The position numbers were made by a program, and so were the translations under genes. DNA of 64,000 bases from Lachnospiraceae bacterium (lineage in GTDB: Bacteria > Bacillota > Clostridia > Lachnospirales > Lachnospiraceae): positions 2,294,001 to 2,358,000 of the forward strand of contig AP025576.1 in assembly GCA_022845955.1 (NCBI GenBank). The letters are read 5' to 3'. Each line of letters opens with the position of its first letter. The stretch's first letter is position 1. The notes below the pieces were generated by a model. The model was not told the origin of the DNA and ran no database searches. It saw only the letters and a program-made list of their open reading frames with translations. Below, in pieces: positions 17,744 to 27,003 of this stretch.

Positions 17744-18416
17744 GGGATATTCCTCCTGTCAATGCGTTTTCGACAGCCTTCTGGAGTACCAGGCTGGAGC
17801 AGGTTGCACCGGTGACGGCATCCACCGGCAGGTTTTGGGTATCGGTAATAACGGCGAGCACCTCTTCCGCAGCCGTACCCCGTTCGTTTTCATGGGAAAG
17901 CAGCATGATGCCGGAAATGCTCCCATCAGTCAGCGTGACTTGTACCTCGGCATAAATATAGCCAGCATCGTATGCACCCGTATAGGTTCCGTCCGATATA
18001 TGGGAAAAATCGATGCCCGACAGATGAATATCCGCAACAGCGGCCCGATAAGCTGCGTAATCCATGTAATAAGCAGCGATATGAAAAACAATACCCGACA
18101 ACATGAGACAGGTAAAAAAACGATGCCAGGTAAGCCGGCGCCGCTTATCCTTACAGATGTGGCAAAGGGTTATCAGCAGGACGAAGGAAAGCAAAACAGC
18201 TGCACCGGCAAGATATACGGAAAAATGCCGCGTTTTTACCAGCGGGAGAGTGAAGAAAAGATGGACGGGCAAGAGGATAAGCAAAGCGGCGGATAAAGGC
18301 TTATGCAGCTTCATCAGGAAAGCATCGGCCTGTGGAAAACCGAACTTCCTGGTTACGGCTTTGACCGTCAGCAGGCAAAAACAAAGCAGGCATAAAAAAC
18401 CGGATAAAATCCCCAT
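17736..18416 (-). CDS. Membrane protein with FMN-binding domain
   Basis: 226 residues: four hydrophobic segments in the first 130 residues with His residues near helix ends (KLHKPLS, VHLFF, WHRFF, FHIAAYY), which resembles a small ferric-reductase/cytochrome-type membrane domain. A C-terminal FMN-binding domain follows (about 140-226) with the flavinylation motif DAVTGATCSS, where Thr is the usual covalent FMN site. It likely moves electrons across the membrane, together with the flavodoxin encoded next. Its start lies just after the TetR gene on the same strand. Confidence 0.8.
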   Translation of the reverse strand: MGILSGFLCLLCFCLLTVKAVTRKFGFPQADAFLMKLHKPLSAALLILLPVHLFFTLPLVKTRHFSVYLAGAAVLLSFVLLITLCHICKDKRRRLTWHRFFTCLMLSGIVFHIAAYYMDYAAYRAAVADIHLSGIDFSHISDGTYTGAYDAGYIYAEVQVTLTDGSISGIMLLSHENERGTAAEEVLAVITDTQNLPVDAVTGATCSSLVLQKAVENALTGGISHE

Positions 18417-18417
18417 G

Positions 18418-19056
18418 TTAACAATCCTCCTTTAAGGAACGCAGCAGCATACGGAAGCCATGCTGAAGGAATTCCGTTTTATCCATATTCATTCTTTTTA
18501 TCAGATAACATTCCTTTTCATAAGCCATGGGGATCAGGCTGCCGAGAGAGGCCCATAGGGTAAAAGCAGAAGGGAGGACAGGAATGGATGAGGGCAGGCT
18601 GCCTTCCCGGATCCCCTGCCGGAACAATTCCAGGATGCAGTCATTGATATCTTCCCCCACGTCATATAGGAGGCGCAGAATCTCACTGCCGGCAAGGGCC
18701 TGGTCATCTACCGGGATATTCCCGAGGATACTGGAAAAATAAAGAGGGTACTGCTCGTAAAAGCGGGACAGCTTTTCACAAATAAGAAAATAACGATGTT
18801 CCAGATCCGGAGCCTCCCTGATGCATTCCGCAAGCGCGTCCTTCAGACGGCACATATGGCCATAGATGATATGATTATAGATTTCGTCCTTGCTTTGGAA
18901 ATATACGTAAATGGTGGACTTGCTGTAGTCCGCTGCTTTGGCGATATCGTCCATGGTAGTCTGGCGGATTCCTTTTTCGGAAAAAAGCTTTTCTGCTGTA
19001 TCCAGGATGTTTTTTTTATGGAATTGGGTGAGGGCTTCTTTTTTTCTTCCTGTCAT
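18418..19056 (-). CDS. TetR-family transcriptional regulator
   Basis: A 212-residue TetR regulator. The N-terminal HTH covers about residues 10-57 (ILDTAEKLFSEKGIRQTTM, then DIAKAADYSKSTIYVYF), and the C-terminal ligand domain is unassigned. The ATG at 19056 (MTGRKKEAL) is chosen because GAGGATC precedes it. It is the first gene of the operon with the FMN-binding and flavodoxin genes and probably represses its own promoter. Confidence 0.9.
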   Translation of the reverse strand: MTGRKKEALTQFHKKNILDTAEKLFSEKGIRQTTMDDIAKAADYSKSTIYVYFQSKDEIYNHIIYGHMCRLKDALAECIREAPDLEHRYFLICEKLSRFYEQYPLYFSSILGNIPVDDQALAGSEILRLLYDVGEDINDCILELFRQGIREGSLPSSIPVLPSAFTLWASLGSLIPMAYEKECYLIKRMNMDKTEFLQHGFRMLLRSLKEDC

Positions 19057-19094
19057 AGTGGATCCTCGATTCAAATCAAACTAATATTTTAATT

Positions 19095-19123
19095 ATCGTA
19101 CTATAAGTTCGAATTTTTGTCAA
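19095..19123 (-). promoter_or_regulatory. Promoter of the tetR/FMN/flavodoxin operon
   Basis: Read on the minus strand, TTGACA (19118-19123), a 17-base spacer and TACGAT (19095-19100). The AT-rich DNA between here and the tetR start contains the likely operator but I see no perfect palindrome. Confidence 0.6.
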
Positions 19124-19285
19124 GGAAATGATTTTGTTTTATAAATTTGGCCGTGATCAGTGGCAACAGTTCAGACGGCCTTTTTCATTTACATTTTTCT
19201 GTCTGAAAACAGGAAAACCGCAAGAATGATGAAAAGACAGTTCATGGGATTGGGTATAATAAGGGTTCGAAGGGAGGAAATGCAT

Positions 19286-20146
19286 ATGCCAAGCAACAGC
19301 ATAGGAAATATTGCGGCGGTAATTGATTATGTGGAAGCACATCTTACCGAAAAGCTGGATCTGGACAGAATAGCGGAAGCAGTCCATTATTCCAAATACC
19401 ACCTGCATCGTATGTTTGCCGATACCATAGGGCTGACCGTCCACGATTATATCCAGCGCCGGAGACTGACGGAGGCGGCAAAGCTGCTTGTCTTTTCCGA
19501 CAAGCCTATTCTGGAGATCGCGCTCACGGCAGGCTATGAAAGCCAGCAGGCCTTTACCTCAGGCTTTACGGCAATGTATAAGATATCGCCTGGCAGATAC
19601 CGGGAAAAGGAACGGTTTTATCCGCTTCAGCTGCGGTTTTCTTTAGAAGGGAGTTTTAAAATGCTGGAACAAACACAGAAACAGCAATGGGATATTACCT
19701 TTGCCGTACCGGAGGATATTCCCTGCTGGATGGAGCTGGTGCGGCTGGTCATCGATGGGTTTCCCTGCCTGGAGGAAGAAGAATATATCCGGGTGCTCAG
19801 GGAGAAGATCCGTACCAAACAGGCTCTTATCTTAAAGGACGGGACTATGGCTGTGGGGATTCTGCTTTTTTCCAGTGAAAACGGTAGCATTGATTTTATG
19901 GGCTGCCACCCCTTATACCGGAAAATGGGAATACCCAAAGCATTTCTGGAAAAGGTAATGGGAGAGCTTCTCAGGGGAAAGGATATCAGTATTACCACTT
20001 ATCGGGAGGGCGACAGGGCGGATACCGGACACCGAAGGGCAGTCAAGGGACTGGGATTTGCGGAAGCGGAGCTGCTGGTGGAATTCGGTTATCCCACACA
20101 ACGGTTTGTCCTGCACAGAGAGGAGGGCGGCGATGGAAGCCAATAA
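19286..20146 (+). CDS. AraC-family regulator fused to a GNAT acetyltransferase-like domain
   Basis: 286 residues in two parts. Residues about 5-105 are an AraC/XylS double HTH (AAVIDYVEAHLTEKLDLDRIAE..., then GYESQQAFTSGFTAMYKISPGRYR). Residues about 135-270 look like a GNAT N-acetyltransferase: IDFMGCHPLYRKMGIPKAFLEKV holds the acetyl-CoA loop pattern. The ATG at 19286 sits eight bases after GGGAGG; the ATG six bases earlier is too close. The gene overlaps the HelD start by 14 bases, so the two are co-translated. Confidence 0.82.
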   Translation: MPSNSIGNIAAVIDYVEAHLTEKLDLDRIAEAVHYSKYHLHRMFADTIGLTVHDYIQRRRLTEAAKLLVFSDKPILEIALTAGYESQQAFTSGFTAMYKISPGRYREKERFYPLQLRFSLEGSFKMLEQTQKQQWDITFAVPEDIPCWMELVRLVIDGFPCLEEEEYIRVLREKIRTKQALILKDGTMAVGILLFSSENGSIDFMGCHPLYRKMGIPKAFLEKVMGELLRGKDISITTYREGDRADTGHRRAVKGLGFAEAELLVEFGYPTQRFVLHREEGGDGSQ

Positions 20147-22169
20147 CATCCCCTTCCCGGATGAATTCAGCCATCTGGAACGCATCAATGCCATTCTGGA
20201 GGAAGCGCTGCAGAAATCGGAGGAGTCCGTCGGACGGCTGGAACAGGAGTATCGGGAGGCAAAACGGTATATGGCGGATAACCGGGGAGAAATCGATCCG
20301 CATGAAATGTTCCAAAATGAACTGCTGCTGAAACAGACAGACAGAAACGGCGCTTTCGCCGCAGAGGGAAAGGAAAGGCTGGCCCGCCTGAAGGAATCCC
20401 CATACTTTGCCCGGGTTGATTTCCGGGAAGAAGGCAGCAGCAGGGAAGAAATCTTTTATATCGGACGCTATGCATTCCGGCATGAAATGAAGCCGTTGAT
20501 TTTTGACTGGAGGGCTCCTGTCGCCGGCCTGTTCTATGATTACGAAAACGGTCCGGCAGCCTTTGAAGCGCCGGCCGGCCTTATATCCGGCGAACTTACC
20601 CGGAAAAGACAGTTCAAAATAACGGCGGGGGTTATGGAGTACGCGTTGGAAAGCTCCGGCAATGTCCGGGATGAGGTACTGTTAAAGGAACTGAGCCACG
20701 CTTCGGACGAAAAAATGAAATCCATCCTTTCTACTATCCAGAAAGAACAGAACCGGATAATCCGTAACGAAAAAGCGGAAACACTCATTATCCAGGGGGT
20801 GGCAGGATCCGGAAAAACATCTATCGCACTGCATCGGATTGCCTACCTTCTCTACCGGTTCCAGAACCGACTAGGCTCCCGGAACGTAACCATTCTTTCT
20901 CCTAACAAAGTCTTTGGAGATTACATATCCAACGTCATTCCGGAACTTGGCGAAGAACCGGTATCCGGAACAAGTCTGCCGGAAATTGCCCGGGAACAGC
21001 TGGAAAAGGTTATCGTTTTTCTGCCGGAAAGGGATCCCCTTAAGGAAACGGGACCAGACCTGGCGGAGCGGATCCGCTTCAAATCCACCATGAAATACCT
21101 CCGGCTGCTGGAAGAGTATAAAAAACAGCTGCCTTTCGCGGTTTTTGCCCCTGAAGATTACCGCTGCGGCTCTTTACTCGCATCAAAAGAATGGATACGG
21201 GCACGGTTCCATGCTTATAAAGGGCAGCCAGTCAGACGCCGACTGGAGCTGGCTGCGGAAGATATCCGGGAAAAATTCCTGACAGAGAACATAAGAGAGG
21301 AAACAATTCCCCGTGTAAAGCAGATTCAAAAAGGTCTGGAAGCCATGCTTGCCATAAAGGATCCCCTGAGCCTTTATAAGGATTTTTACCGTAAAATGGG
21401 GATTCCCCATCTCTTTGTCATGCCGGCGCCTAAAACCCTGGAATGGGAAGATGTCTATCCGTTTCTGTACCTCTACAGCGCTTTGGAGGGCTTCCGGGAG
21501 AACGGGATTACCAGGCATCTGGTTATCGATGAAATGCAGGACTATACACCGGTACAGTTTGCGGTGCTGAACGGGATGTTCCGCTGTCCCAAAACTATTC
21601 TGGGGGATTTTGGGCAATTCATCAATCCCAACCACCTTCATACGCTGAAGGATATCCGGACGATTTATAAAGGCGCGGAGTTTGTAATGCTGAATAAAAG
21701 CTACCGTTCCACCTGGGAAATTATCCGGTTTGCCAAACACATCTGTCCGAATGATTTTCTGGAGCCTGTGGAAAGACATGGAGAAGAGCCGGGAGTGGTT
21801 TTTTGTACGGATAAAGAGGAGGAAAGAATACAGCTTACGGAGGCTGTACGCCGGTTTGAAGCCGGCCCCAATCGTTCATTGGGAATTATTATGAAAACCA
21901 ATGAGGATGCGGAAACTATGGAGGCACTTCTTGCAGGTGTCTGTAAACTGCACCGGATTGCACCGGACAGCACCTCGTTTACCGGAGGTGTGTCCGTGAC
22001 TTCTATTCAGATGGCAAAAGGACTGGAATTTGACGAGGTAATCCTTCCCGATGTGGATCGGGAAACCTACCGGACGGAGAAGGACAGAGGACTTCTTTAT
22101 ATAGCCTGTACCAGGGCCATGCACAGGCTGACACTCATGTATGCGGGGGAAAGGTCACCCCTTCTATAG
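20133..22169 (+). CDS. HelD-like UvrD/Rep-family helicase (RNA polymerase recycling factor type)
   Basis: 678 residues with the HelD architecture: an N-terminal coiled-coil arm (about 1-80) that in HelD enters the RNA polymerase secondary channel, a beta barrel segment (FYIGRYAF..., IFDWRAPVAGLFYDY), and split superfamily 1 motor domains. Walker A is GVAGSGKTSIALHR (about residue 225), motif II is VIDEMQDYT, and late motifs include GVSVTSIQMAKGLEFDEV and YIACTRAMH. HelD proteins free stalled RNA polymerase and can protect against rifamycins. The ATG overlaps the upstream regulator gene. Confidence 0.9.
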   Translation: MEANNIPFPDEFSHLERINAILEEALQKSEESVGRLEQEYREAKRYMADNRGEIDPHEMFQNELLLKQTDRNGAFAAEGKERLARLKESPYFARVDFREEGSSREEIFYIGRYAFRHEMKPLIFDWRAPVAGLFYDYENGPAAFEAPAGLISGELTRKRQFKITAGVMEYALESSGNVRDEVLLKELSHASDEKMKSILSTIQKEQNRIIRNEKAETLIIQGVAGSGKTSIALHRIAYLLYRFQNRLGSRNVTILSPNKVFGDYISNVIPELGEEPVSGTSLPEIAREQLEKVIVFLPERDPLKETGPDLAERIRFKSTMKYLRLLEEYKKQLPFAVFAPEDYRCGSLLASKEWIRARFHAYKGQPVRRRLELAAEDIREKFLTENIREETIPRVKQIQKGLEAMLAIKDPLSLYKDFYRKMGIPHLFVMPAPKTLEWEDVYPFLYLYSALEGFRENGITRHLVIDEMQDYTPVQFAVLNGMFRCPKTILGDFGQFINPNHLHTLKDIRTIYKGAEFVMLNKSYRSTWEIIRFAKHICPNDFLEPVERHGEEPGVVFCTDKEEERIQLTEAVRRFEAGPNRSLGIIMKTNEDAETMEALLAGVCKLHRIAPDSTSFTGGVSVTSIQMAKGLEFDEVILPDVDRETYRTEKDRGLLYIACTRAMHRLTLMYAGERSPLL

Positions 22170-22248
22170 AGAAAGGCGGCTTTCGCCGCCAACATGGATT
22201 AGGGGGAGGAAAGGAAATATAATACAGGTACCGTCATTCGGAAGGCAT

Positions 22249-22887
22249 TTAAAAGATATTCCATACCGGGAAGCAGAATGTGGGTATTCCGGTGGAATAC
22301 GGAGCGATTTCGTATTGCTGATAATAAAGGATGCCGTTACATGGTTCGAGATAGAAATTATCCAGACATAAATTTTCGTTTGTTAAAAATGGAAACTCAT
22401 CAAAATAAGTTCCGGGATTTTCCTGCAGCCTTTCTGCTATTTGCTGTTCGATGCTTTGCCGCAGCCTGCACAAGGAATCCGGGGTAAGAGGATATACGTC
22501 ACCAAGCTGTATAAATGTGCCGTTCCTTAAATTCCAGGTATTAGAGGTTCGTATGGTGTTCCCGTGTGCTCCCCCGGTGTAGGTATAAGAATCCGTGTAT
22601 AAGCTTACCATGCATTTTGTATTGTAGGTGATGGTGAATGCGGAAACGAATTCATAGCTGTTAAAAGGCCGCTCCTGCGTGGCTTTGGCATTTTCCAGAG
22701 CCTGCCGGTATAAAATGGTGCGGCAGTAATCCTCCCTGTCTTTTGCTTCCTTGTAATAAAAATTGTTAATATTCTGAACCGGACAGCAGGATGAGGTAAA
22801 GCATGGATAGTTAATAGTGTAAGTGAGAACCGCAATATCTTCATAGTACATGGTGTGTTCCAGGGTCATTTTACAATAGGTCTGCAT
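22249..22887 (-). CDS. DUF3298/DUF4163 domain protein
   Basis: A 212-residue protein of the RsiV-like DUF4163-DUF3298 group. The motif YTGGAHGNTIRTSNTWNL matches the DUF3298 core, which in RsiV binds lysozyme. There is no signal peptide or membrane helix at the N-terminus (MQTYCKMTLEHTMYYED), so it seems a cytosolic relative, and the ligand is unknown. Single gene, separated by about 90 bases from the methyltransferase. Confidence 0.75.
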   Translation of the reverse strand: MQTYCKMTLEHTMYYEDIAVLTYTINYPCFTSSCCPVQNINNFYYKEAKDREDYCRTILYRQALENAKATQERPFNSYEFVSAFTITYNTKCMVSLYTDSYTYTGGAHGNTIRTSNTWNLRNGTFIQLGDVYPLTPDSLCRLRQSIEQQIAERLQENPGTYFDEFPFLTNENLCLDNFYLEPCNGILYYQQYEIAPYSTGIPTFCFPVWNIF

Positions 22888-22976
22888 ATTTTTTCCTGAA
22901 ATAGTAGTTGTTTTTATTATATGCAGGACCTTTTCATAAAGACTAAGAAAGAACCGTGATACGGCTGGTATAATCT

Positions 22977-23732
22977 TTAAATCCTGTAATCGTCAGCCCG
23001 GGAATGATTGCGCTTTGCTACCATTCTGTTCCAGCGCATAATCTCATTGTTATGGGTGTTATCGTCTTTTTCCATAATCTTAGCCCATTGTCGTGTAACA
23101 CGCACACCGTCTCCCTGCAAATCATCACCAGCTTCAATGGAAAAAAGCTTTGTTTTTACAAAATGCCATTTCCACCATTCCAATGAATGAAAGTAGTAGA
23201 AATCAGGCCACCATTTTTCTGCAAGTTCAGGAGGGACTTGCCCCGAAAATTCTTTTTCGGGGCCCCAGGTCACAAGACCAAACTGCCCGTCCGGACGAAG
23301 TAAACGGGCCATGTAATCACTTAAATAGTTATCGGCTGTCCCATAAAACTGAAACGAATTAATACAGACAACTGCATCAAAGAAATTATCGGCATACGGC
23401 AAAGCATGAGCCTCCCCATGAAGGGGAATCACCAGATTTTCCATGCCTGCACTGCAAATACGGTCCCAGTTCTCGGATGGACTGACCCATAAATCGTTTG
23501 CAAATACGGTAACCCCGAATTCTTTGGCAAGAAAAATGGATGTGAGAGCATTTCCGCAGCCCATGTCAAGCACCCGCATACCCGGCTTTAATATCATTAT
23601 CTGTGACAAAGACTCCGCCAGCCACAGACATTGGCAGCCCATTTTATTTTCGAATATCCATTCCGGATCATATTTGGCGGATAGCGGATATTTGCCGTCT
23701 ATAAGCAAATTCATTTTTTCTTCATGAGTCAT
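22977..23732 (-). CDS. SAM-dependent methyltransferase
   Basis: A class I methyltransferase of 251 residues. Motif I is VLDMGCGNALTS (about residue 55), the acidic loop after strand 2 is NDLW, and motif IV is FDAVVCINSFQFYG. The N-terminal part and the late WWPDFYYFHSLEWWKWHF segment are characteristic of a clostridial small-molecule methyltransferase group; the substrate is unknown. The start at 23732 (MTHEEKMNLL) follows AAAGGA; a longer frame to 23855 lacks a ribosome site. Divergent from the broken MerR gene. Confidence 0.85.
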   Translation of the reverse strand: MTHEEKMNLLIDGKYPLSAKYDPEWIFENKMGCQCLWLAESLSQIMILKPGMRVLDMGCGNALTSIFLAKEFGVTVFANDLWVSPSENWDRICSAGMENLVIPLHGEAHALPYADNFFDAVVCINSFQFYGTADNYLSDYMARLLRPDGQFGLVTWGPEKEFSGQVPPELAEKWWPDFYYFHSLEWWKWHFVKTKLFSIEAGDDLQGDGVRVTRQWAKIMEKDDNTHNNEIMRWNRMVAKRNHSRADDYRI

Positions 23733-23946
23733 CCCGTTTTTTCCTTTCACTGGCTGTTTTTTCGGCGAGAATACTTGCCGGCAAAACAGTATCTGTTTTT
23801 CAGATGGTATATCTGTTTGACACGGACGGAACCTATGTATAATAGATAAAGACATTCCGGATTAGGATATTCCCTTTGACAGAAAACAGTGTAACATATT
23901 AAACTTGACAACAGTATGTCATATAATTATCAGAAATTCTTTCCAC

Positions 23947-23977
23947 TTGACTTTGACAACGTGTCGTAGTTTATAGT
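23947..23977 (+). promoter_or_regulatory. MerR-type promoter with 19-base spacer
   Basis: TTGACT at 23947-23952 and TATAGT at 23972-23977 are 19 bases apart, the long spacer that MerR regulators act on, with a dyad-like GACAACGTGTC inside. It precedes the broken merR gene by 25 bases. Confidence 0.55.
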
Positions 23978-24001
23978 AGTGATTATACAAGGAGGTACAA
24001 T

Positions 24002-24674
24002 ATGGAGAAAATGACCGTAAGCCATGTCTCCAAAACCTGGGAATCTCTGCCCGGATGCTGAAGATCCTGCTTTTGCAGAAACTACGGATACCGGTGCGGC
24101 AGATAAAGTTAATACTGGAAAATACAGATGCCCTAGCCGCTATTGAGTTTTTCGGCAGAATATCAGGGAGCCGGATGAAGAAATTACCGCTCTTTCCACT
24201 GTCAGGGATATACTCAGGCGATTACTGGAGGAATTGGGCAAAACAACGGCGATTTCGCTGGAAAGCATAATGCCGTCAGACGATATTCTGCTTGCGGATA
24301 TAGAAGTGCTGGGACTTGTGGAAAACACCATTAAGCGGGAACAGACTTTGGGAAATCTGCAGAAAGCGGACGAAAACCTTTCCCGGATCAATGATGTGCG
24401 GATTAGCTGGCTGCCTCCTGCGGTAGCGGCCGCCGCCCGTCATATCGGTGTGAAACCGGAAATGCATGCCAATTTCCTGCTTGTCCGTTTTGTCAGGGAA
24501 AGCAGGCTGCATATAAAGAAACCGGATTTAAGACGTTTCGGCTTTAACCATCCGAATCCGGCAGAAGAAACAGGCTTTCATGACTATGAGGCCTGGGTAA
24601 CTGTTCCGGAGGATTTGGAAAACCTGCAGCTTGATCGGTTAATGCCGGTTACTCAGAAGGAGAAATTTGAATGA
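24002..24674 (+). pseudogene. MerR-family regulator with GyrI-like effector domain, broken
   Basis: The first frame starts well (AAGGAGG, then MEKMTVSHVSKTW) but hits a stop at 24058-24060. Reading on in a second frame gives RMLKILLLQKLRIPVRQIK, and from about 24150 a third frame gives DEEITALSTVRDILRR, then the full effector domain with VRISWLPPAVAAAARH and LRRFGFNHPNP. Compared with this common clostridial family, roughly 75 bases covering the second half of the HTH are missing and there is one further frameshift. The DNA-binding domain is destroyed while the effector part is still open. Confidence 0.85.
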
Positions 24675-25212
24675 TAGAAGTTCAGATGGCGAAAAACAAT
24701 TTGATTTTCTGAAAGAGAAAGACAAGCTTTTTATCGTAGATTTTACAAAAAAACTGGAAGAACTGGGTTATACATACGGCGGCGAAATCGGCAGCGGCTT
24801 TTGTTGGGGAAGGTATATGCTTATCTTCAGGAAGACGAACGTCAAATCCAAAAATGTGGCGGCCCGTATTTATATGAAAGAGGATGGTATCGTGCTGCGG
24901 CTGTTTTTTAACAAGGTATCGAAGCATGCGGCCTATATCAGCGGCTTGCCTTCGTATATAAAAACTGTTTTTACAGGAGATGATGGGAACTGCAAGCATT
25001 GCAGAGGGGATAACTGTAAATTCCGTAAGGACTATGAAATAGACGGAGTGGGATATGAGAAATGTAATGGGACAACCTTCGAGTTCAGGGGGCCGAAAAG
25101 GGAAGATATTCCGGATTATAAGAGCTGTTTCAGGAGTTTTATCCTGGGTAAAAGATTTTTCTGTGCACGATTCCGGAGGCGTGCTGTTGAATGGACGCCT
25201 TCAGAGGAATGA
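24667..25212 (+). CDS. Conserved Cys-rich protein of unknown function
   Basis: 181 residues. The part to about residue 140 is well formed: LGYTYGGEIGSGFCWGRYM, VAARIYMKEDG, and a CKHCRGDNCKF metal-site-like cluster followed by YEKCNGTTFEF. Proteins with these blocks are common in Lachnospiraceae, often next to this MerR type; I know no function. The Arg-rich end (residues about 150-181) looks unlike the family and may be out of frame. The start is TTG at 24667 inside the merR pseudogene, with AAGGAG just before; the ATG four bases on is in another frame. Confidence 0.6.
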   Translation: MNDRSSDGEKQFDFLKEKDKLFIVDFTKKLEELGYTYGGEIGSGFCWGRYMLIFRKTNVKSKNVAARIYMKEDGIVLRLFFNKVSKHAAYISGLPSYIKTVFTGDDGNCKHCRGDNCKFRKDYEIDGVGYEKCNGTTFEFRGPKREDIPDYKSCFRSFILGKRFFCARFRRRAVEWTPSEE

Positions 25213-25572
25213 TTTGTGGATAAGGATATTTCCGGATGGTGCGGTTTAAGTGTGAAGGAATTATTCCTTTTTCCGCTTTTTTCTTTTTACATATTTTATA
25301 TAGCTTTCCCGGAGATCATAACATAACTCAACGATTGCAAATAAAAAGTCCCAAATATCTGCCATTGACTTCACCTCAATTATATTATATACGATGGGAT
25401 TCATTAATTATAGGAAATATTTTCTTAAGATTTTGGGATGGTTTGGTATATTCATAGGGAATAAAAGGTCTGAGTTTATGAAAATACCCGTAAGAGAAAA
25501 TAGAATATATGTAGAAGATTAAGTGGGGAAGATGAAGGATAACCGAAATGTCATGATTATAGGGGCTGGAAC
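25213..25572 (+). other. Intergenic stretch without a convincing gene
   Basis: AT-rich DNA. It contains a possible promoter (TTGACT near 25365, 17 bases, TATACG) and two very short frames behind ribosome-like sites, the second of which (from 25531) reads MKDNRNVMIIGAGTKK and then stops. That peptide resembles the beginning of an FAD-binding oxidoreductase and is probably a leftover fragment. Confidence 0.4.
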
Positions 25573-25613
25573 AAAAAAATAGTCTGAAGTTCTTAAAACT
25601 GAAACTTCAGACT
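25573..25613 (-). terminator. Rho-independent terminator of tRNA-Gly
   Basis: On the minus strand, an 11-base perfect stem AGTCTGAAGTT/AACTTCAGACT with an 11-base loop followed by a T-run, beginning five bases after the tRNA. Confidence 0.92.
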
Positions 25614-25617
25614 AAAA

Positions 25618-25688
25618 AGCAGATAGCGGGAATCGAACCCGTCTCTCCAGCTTGGGAAGCTAGCGTTCTACCGATGAACTATATCTGC
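25618..25688 (-). tRNA. tRNA-Gly, anticodon CCC
   Basis: On the minus strand a complete cloverleaf: acceptor GCAGATA/TATCTGC, D-arm GTTC/GAAC, anticodon arm CTAGC/GCTGG with loop TTCCCAA, T-loop TTCGATT. The anticodon CCC reads GGG. The discriminator is T, as in bacterial tRNA-Gly, and CCA is not encoded. The outermost T-stem pair is an A-C mismatch. Confidence 0.93.
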
Positions 25689-25920
25689 ATGTGTTAAAGT
25701 ATAACATAAGGTTTACTATTTGAAAAGAGGGAATTTTATATCTGAATAAAAATAAACGTTATTTGGTTCGATACGTCAGAGAAAGCCGGATAACAGGAAC
25801 TTTTGTTCATGCTGGTAAAAGACTCCGTTTTACCAGCAGCCCTTAGATACGATATAAAAAGTTTATCTTCCTGTCTCTAATACTTCATCCAGCCAGAAAT
25901 GCTGCTGACTGGATGGAGTA

Positions 25921-26736
25921 CTAATGAGAGTTTGCTTTTACTCTGCGCAGTATCTGCAGCACGCCATCGTTAAGGTTCGTATCCGCTACGAATCGTGTCA
26001 TGCTTTTGATTTCTTTTCGGGCATTGCCGATAGCATAACTTAGATCCGCACGCAGCAACATACTGGCGTCATTTAAGTTATCTCCAAAGGCCATGGTTTC
26101 CCCGGGAGTTATCCCGTACCGGTTCTGAAAGTCGGAAAGCGCAATCCCTTTATCCGCGTTGATGGGGGTAAAATTCATCCACTGCTTTCCGGCACACACC
26201 AGCTGCAGTTCCCGATGTCCATGCCATTTCTGATACAATCCCTGATGGGCGATGCCCTCTGCATCCGTGGGATGATACATTTCCACGCTGAGTATACCGT
26301 CGTTGGCGGGCAGATCCTCAGGCATCCGCTTCAGCTTAATGATATCCAGCTCATACCCCTCTGTCAGCCATTGATAAAGCTCATCAGCCCCTTCTTTTAC
26401 ATAACCATCTTTCATGGCAGAAATGTAAGTAGTACAGCCCGGCAGTTCTTCTATTTCACGCACTATATCCAGAGCCAAATCCCGGCGTATGGTGCAGCAG
26501 GAGAGCAGATTCCCGCGATAAATCGTACGGGCACCATTGTCGCAGATGAACAAAATATCGTCAATTACAGGAGCAAACAGCTTTTTCAAACTGGAATAAG
26601 AACGGCCGGAAACAGCGGCAAATAAAATACCTGCCTTTTTCAGCCGGCGGATTTGCATAAAATACTCCGGATTCAGCTCATGGCCTCCGTCCGGAACCAA
26701 GGTACCGTCCACATCAGAACAAATTAATTTTATCAT
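25921..26736 (-). CDS. Cof-type HAD-superfamily phosphatase
   Basis: 271 residues of the Cof/YbjI HAD subfamily IIB. Motif I is CSDVDGTLVPD with the nucleophile and acid Asp pair, motif II is AAVSGRS, and motif IV is AFGDNLNDASML. These enzymes remove phosphate from sugar phosphates or cofactors. The ATG at 26736 (MIKLICSDVDG) follows GGAGG; a start at 26751 is less likely. Single gene, divergent from the LysR regulator. Confidence 0.9.
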   Translation of the reverse strand: MIKLICSDVDGTLVPDGGHELNPEYFMQIRRLKKAGILFAAVSGRSYSSLKKLFAPVIDDILFICDNGARTIYRGNLLSCCTIRRDLALDIVREIEELPGCTTYISAMKDGYVKEGADELYQWLTEGYELDIIKLKRMPEDLPANDGILSVEMYHPTDAEGIAHQGLYQKWHGHRELQLVCAGKQWMNFTPINADKGIALSDFQNRYGITPGETMAFGDNLNDASMLLRADLSYAIGNARKEIKSMTRFVADTNLNDGVLQILRRVKANSH

Positions 26737-27003
26737 GCAGAATACCTCCATCAGCCTTCTTTATAGGAAATAACGGAAAATTATATCGTCCATTGTAGTC
26801 TGTGCGGGAGAATCCGTCAAGATGATATTGGAAAAAAGAAGATAGAAAACGCCGGAAGCTGCACGAAACAACAGAAGAGCTAGAATAAATAAAAGTTATC
26901 CGTATTTCTTTTTATATAAGGCTATGTTATTATAAAAAAGAGAAAAAGAAAGAAAAACGACGGATTCTGATAGCCGGCGGAAGCTATAATAAAAGGAGAA
27001 CTC

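Noticed and set aside
17018..18296. Plus-strand frames over the flavodoxin and FMN-binding genes
   Set aside because: They are shadows of the minus-strand operon, whose proteins have clear motifs and overlapping, coupled starts.
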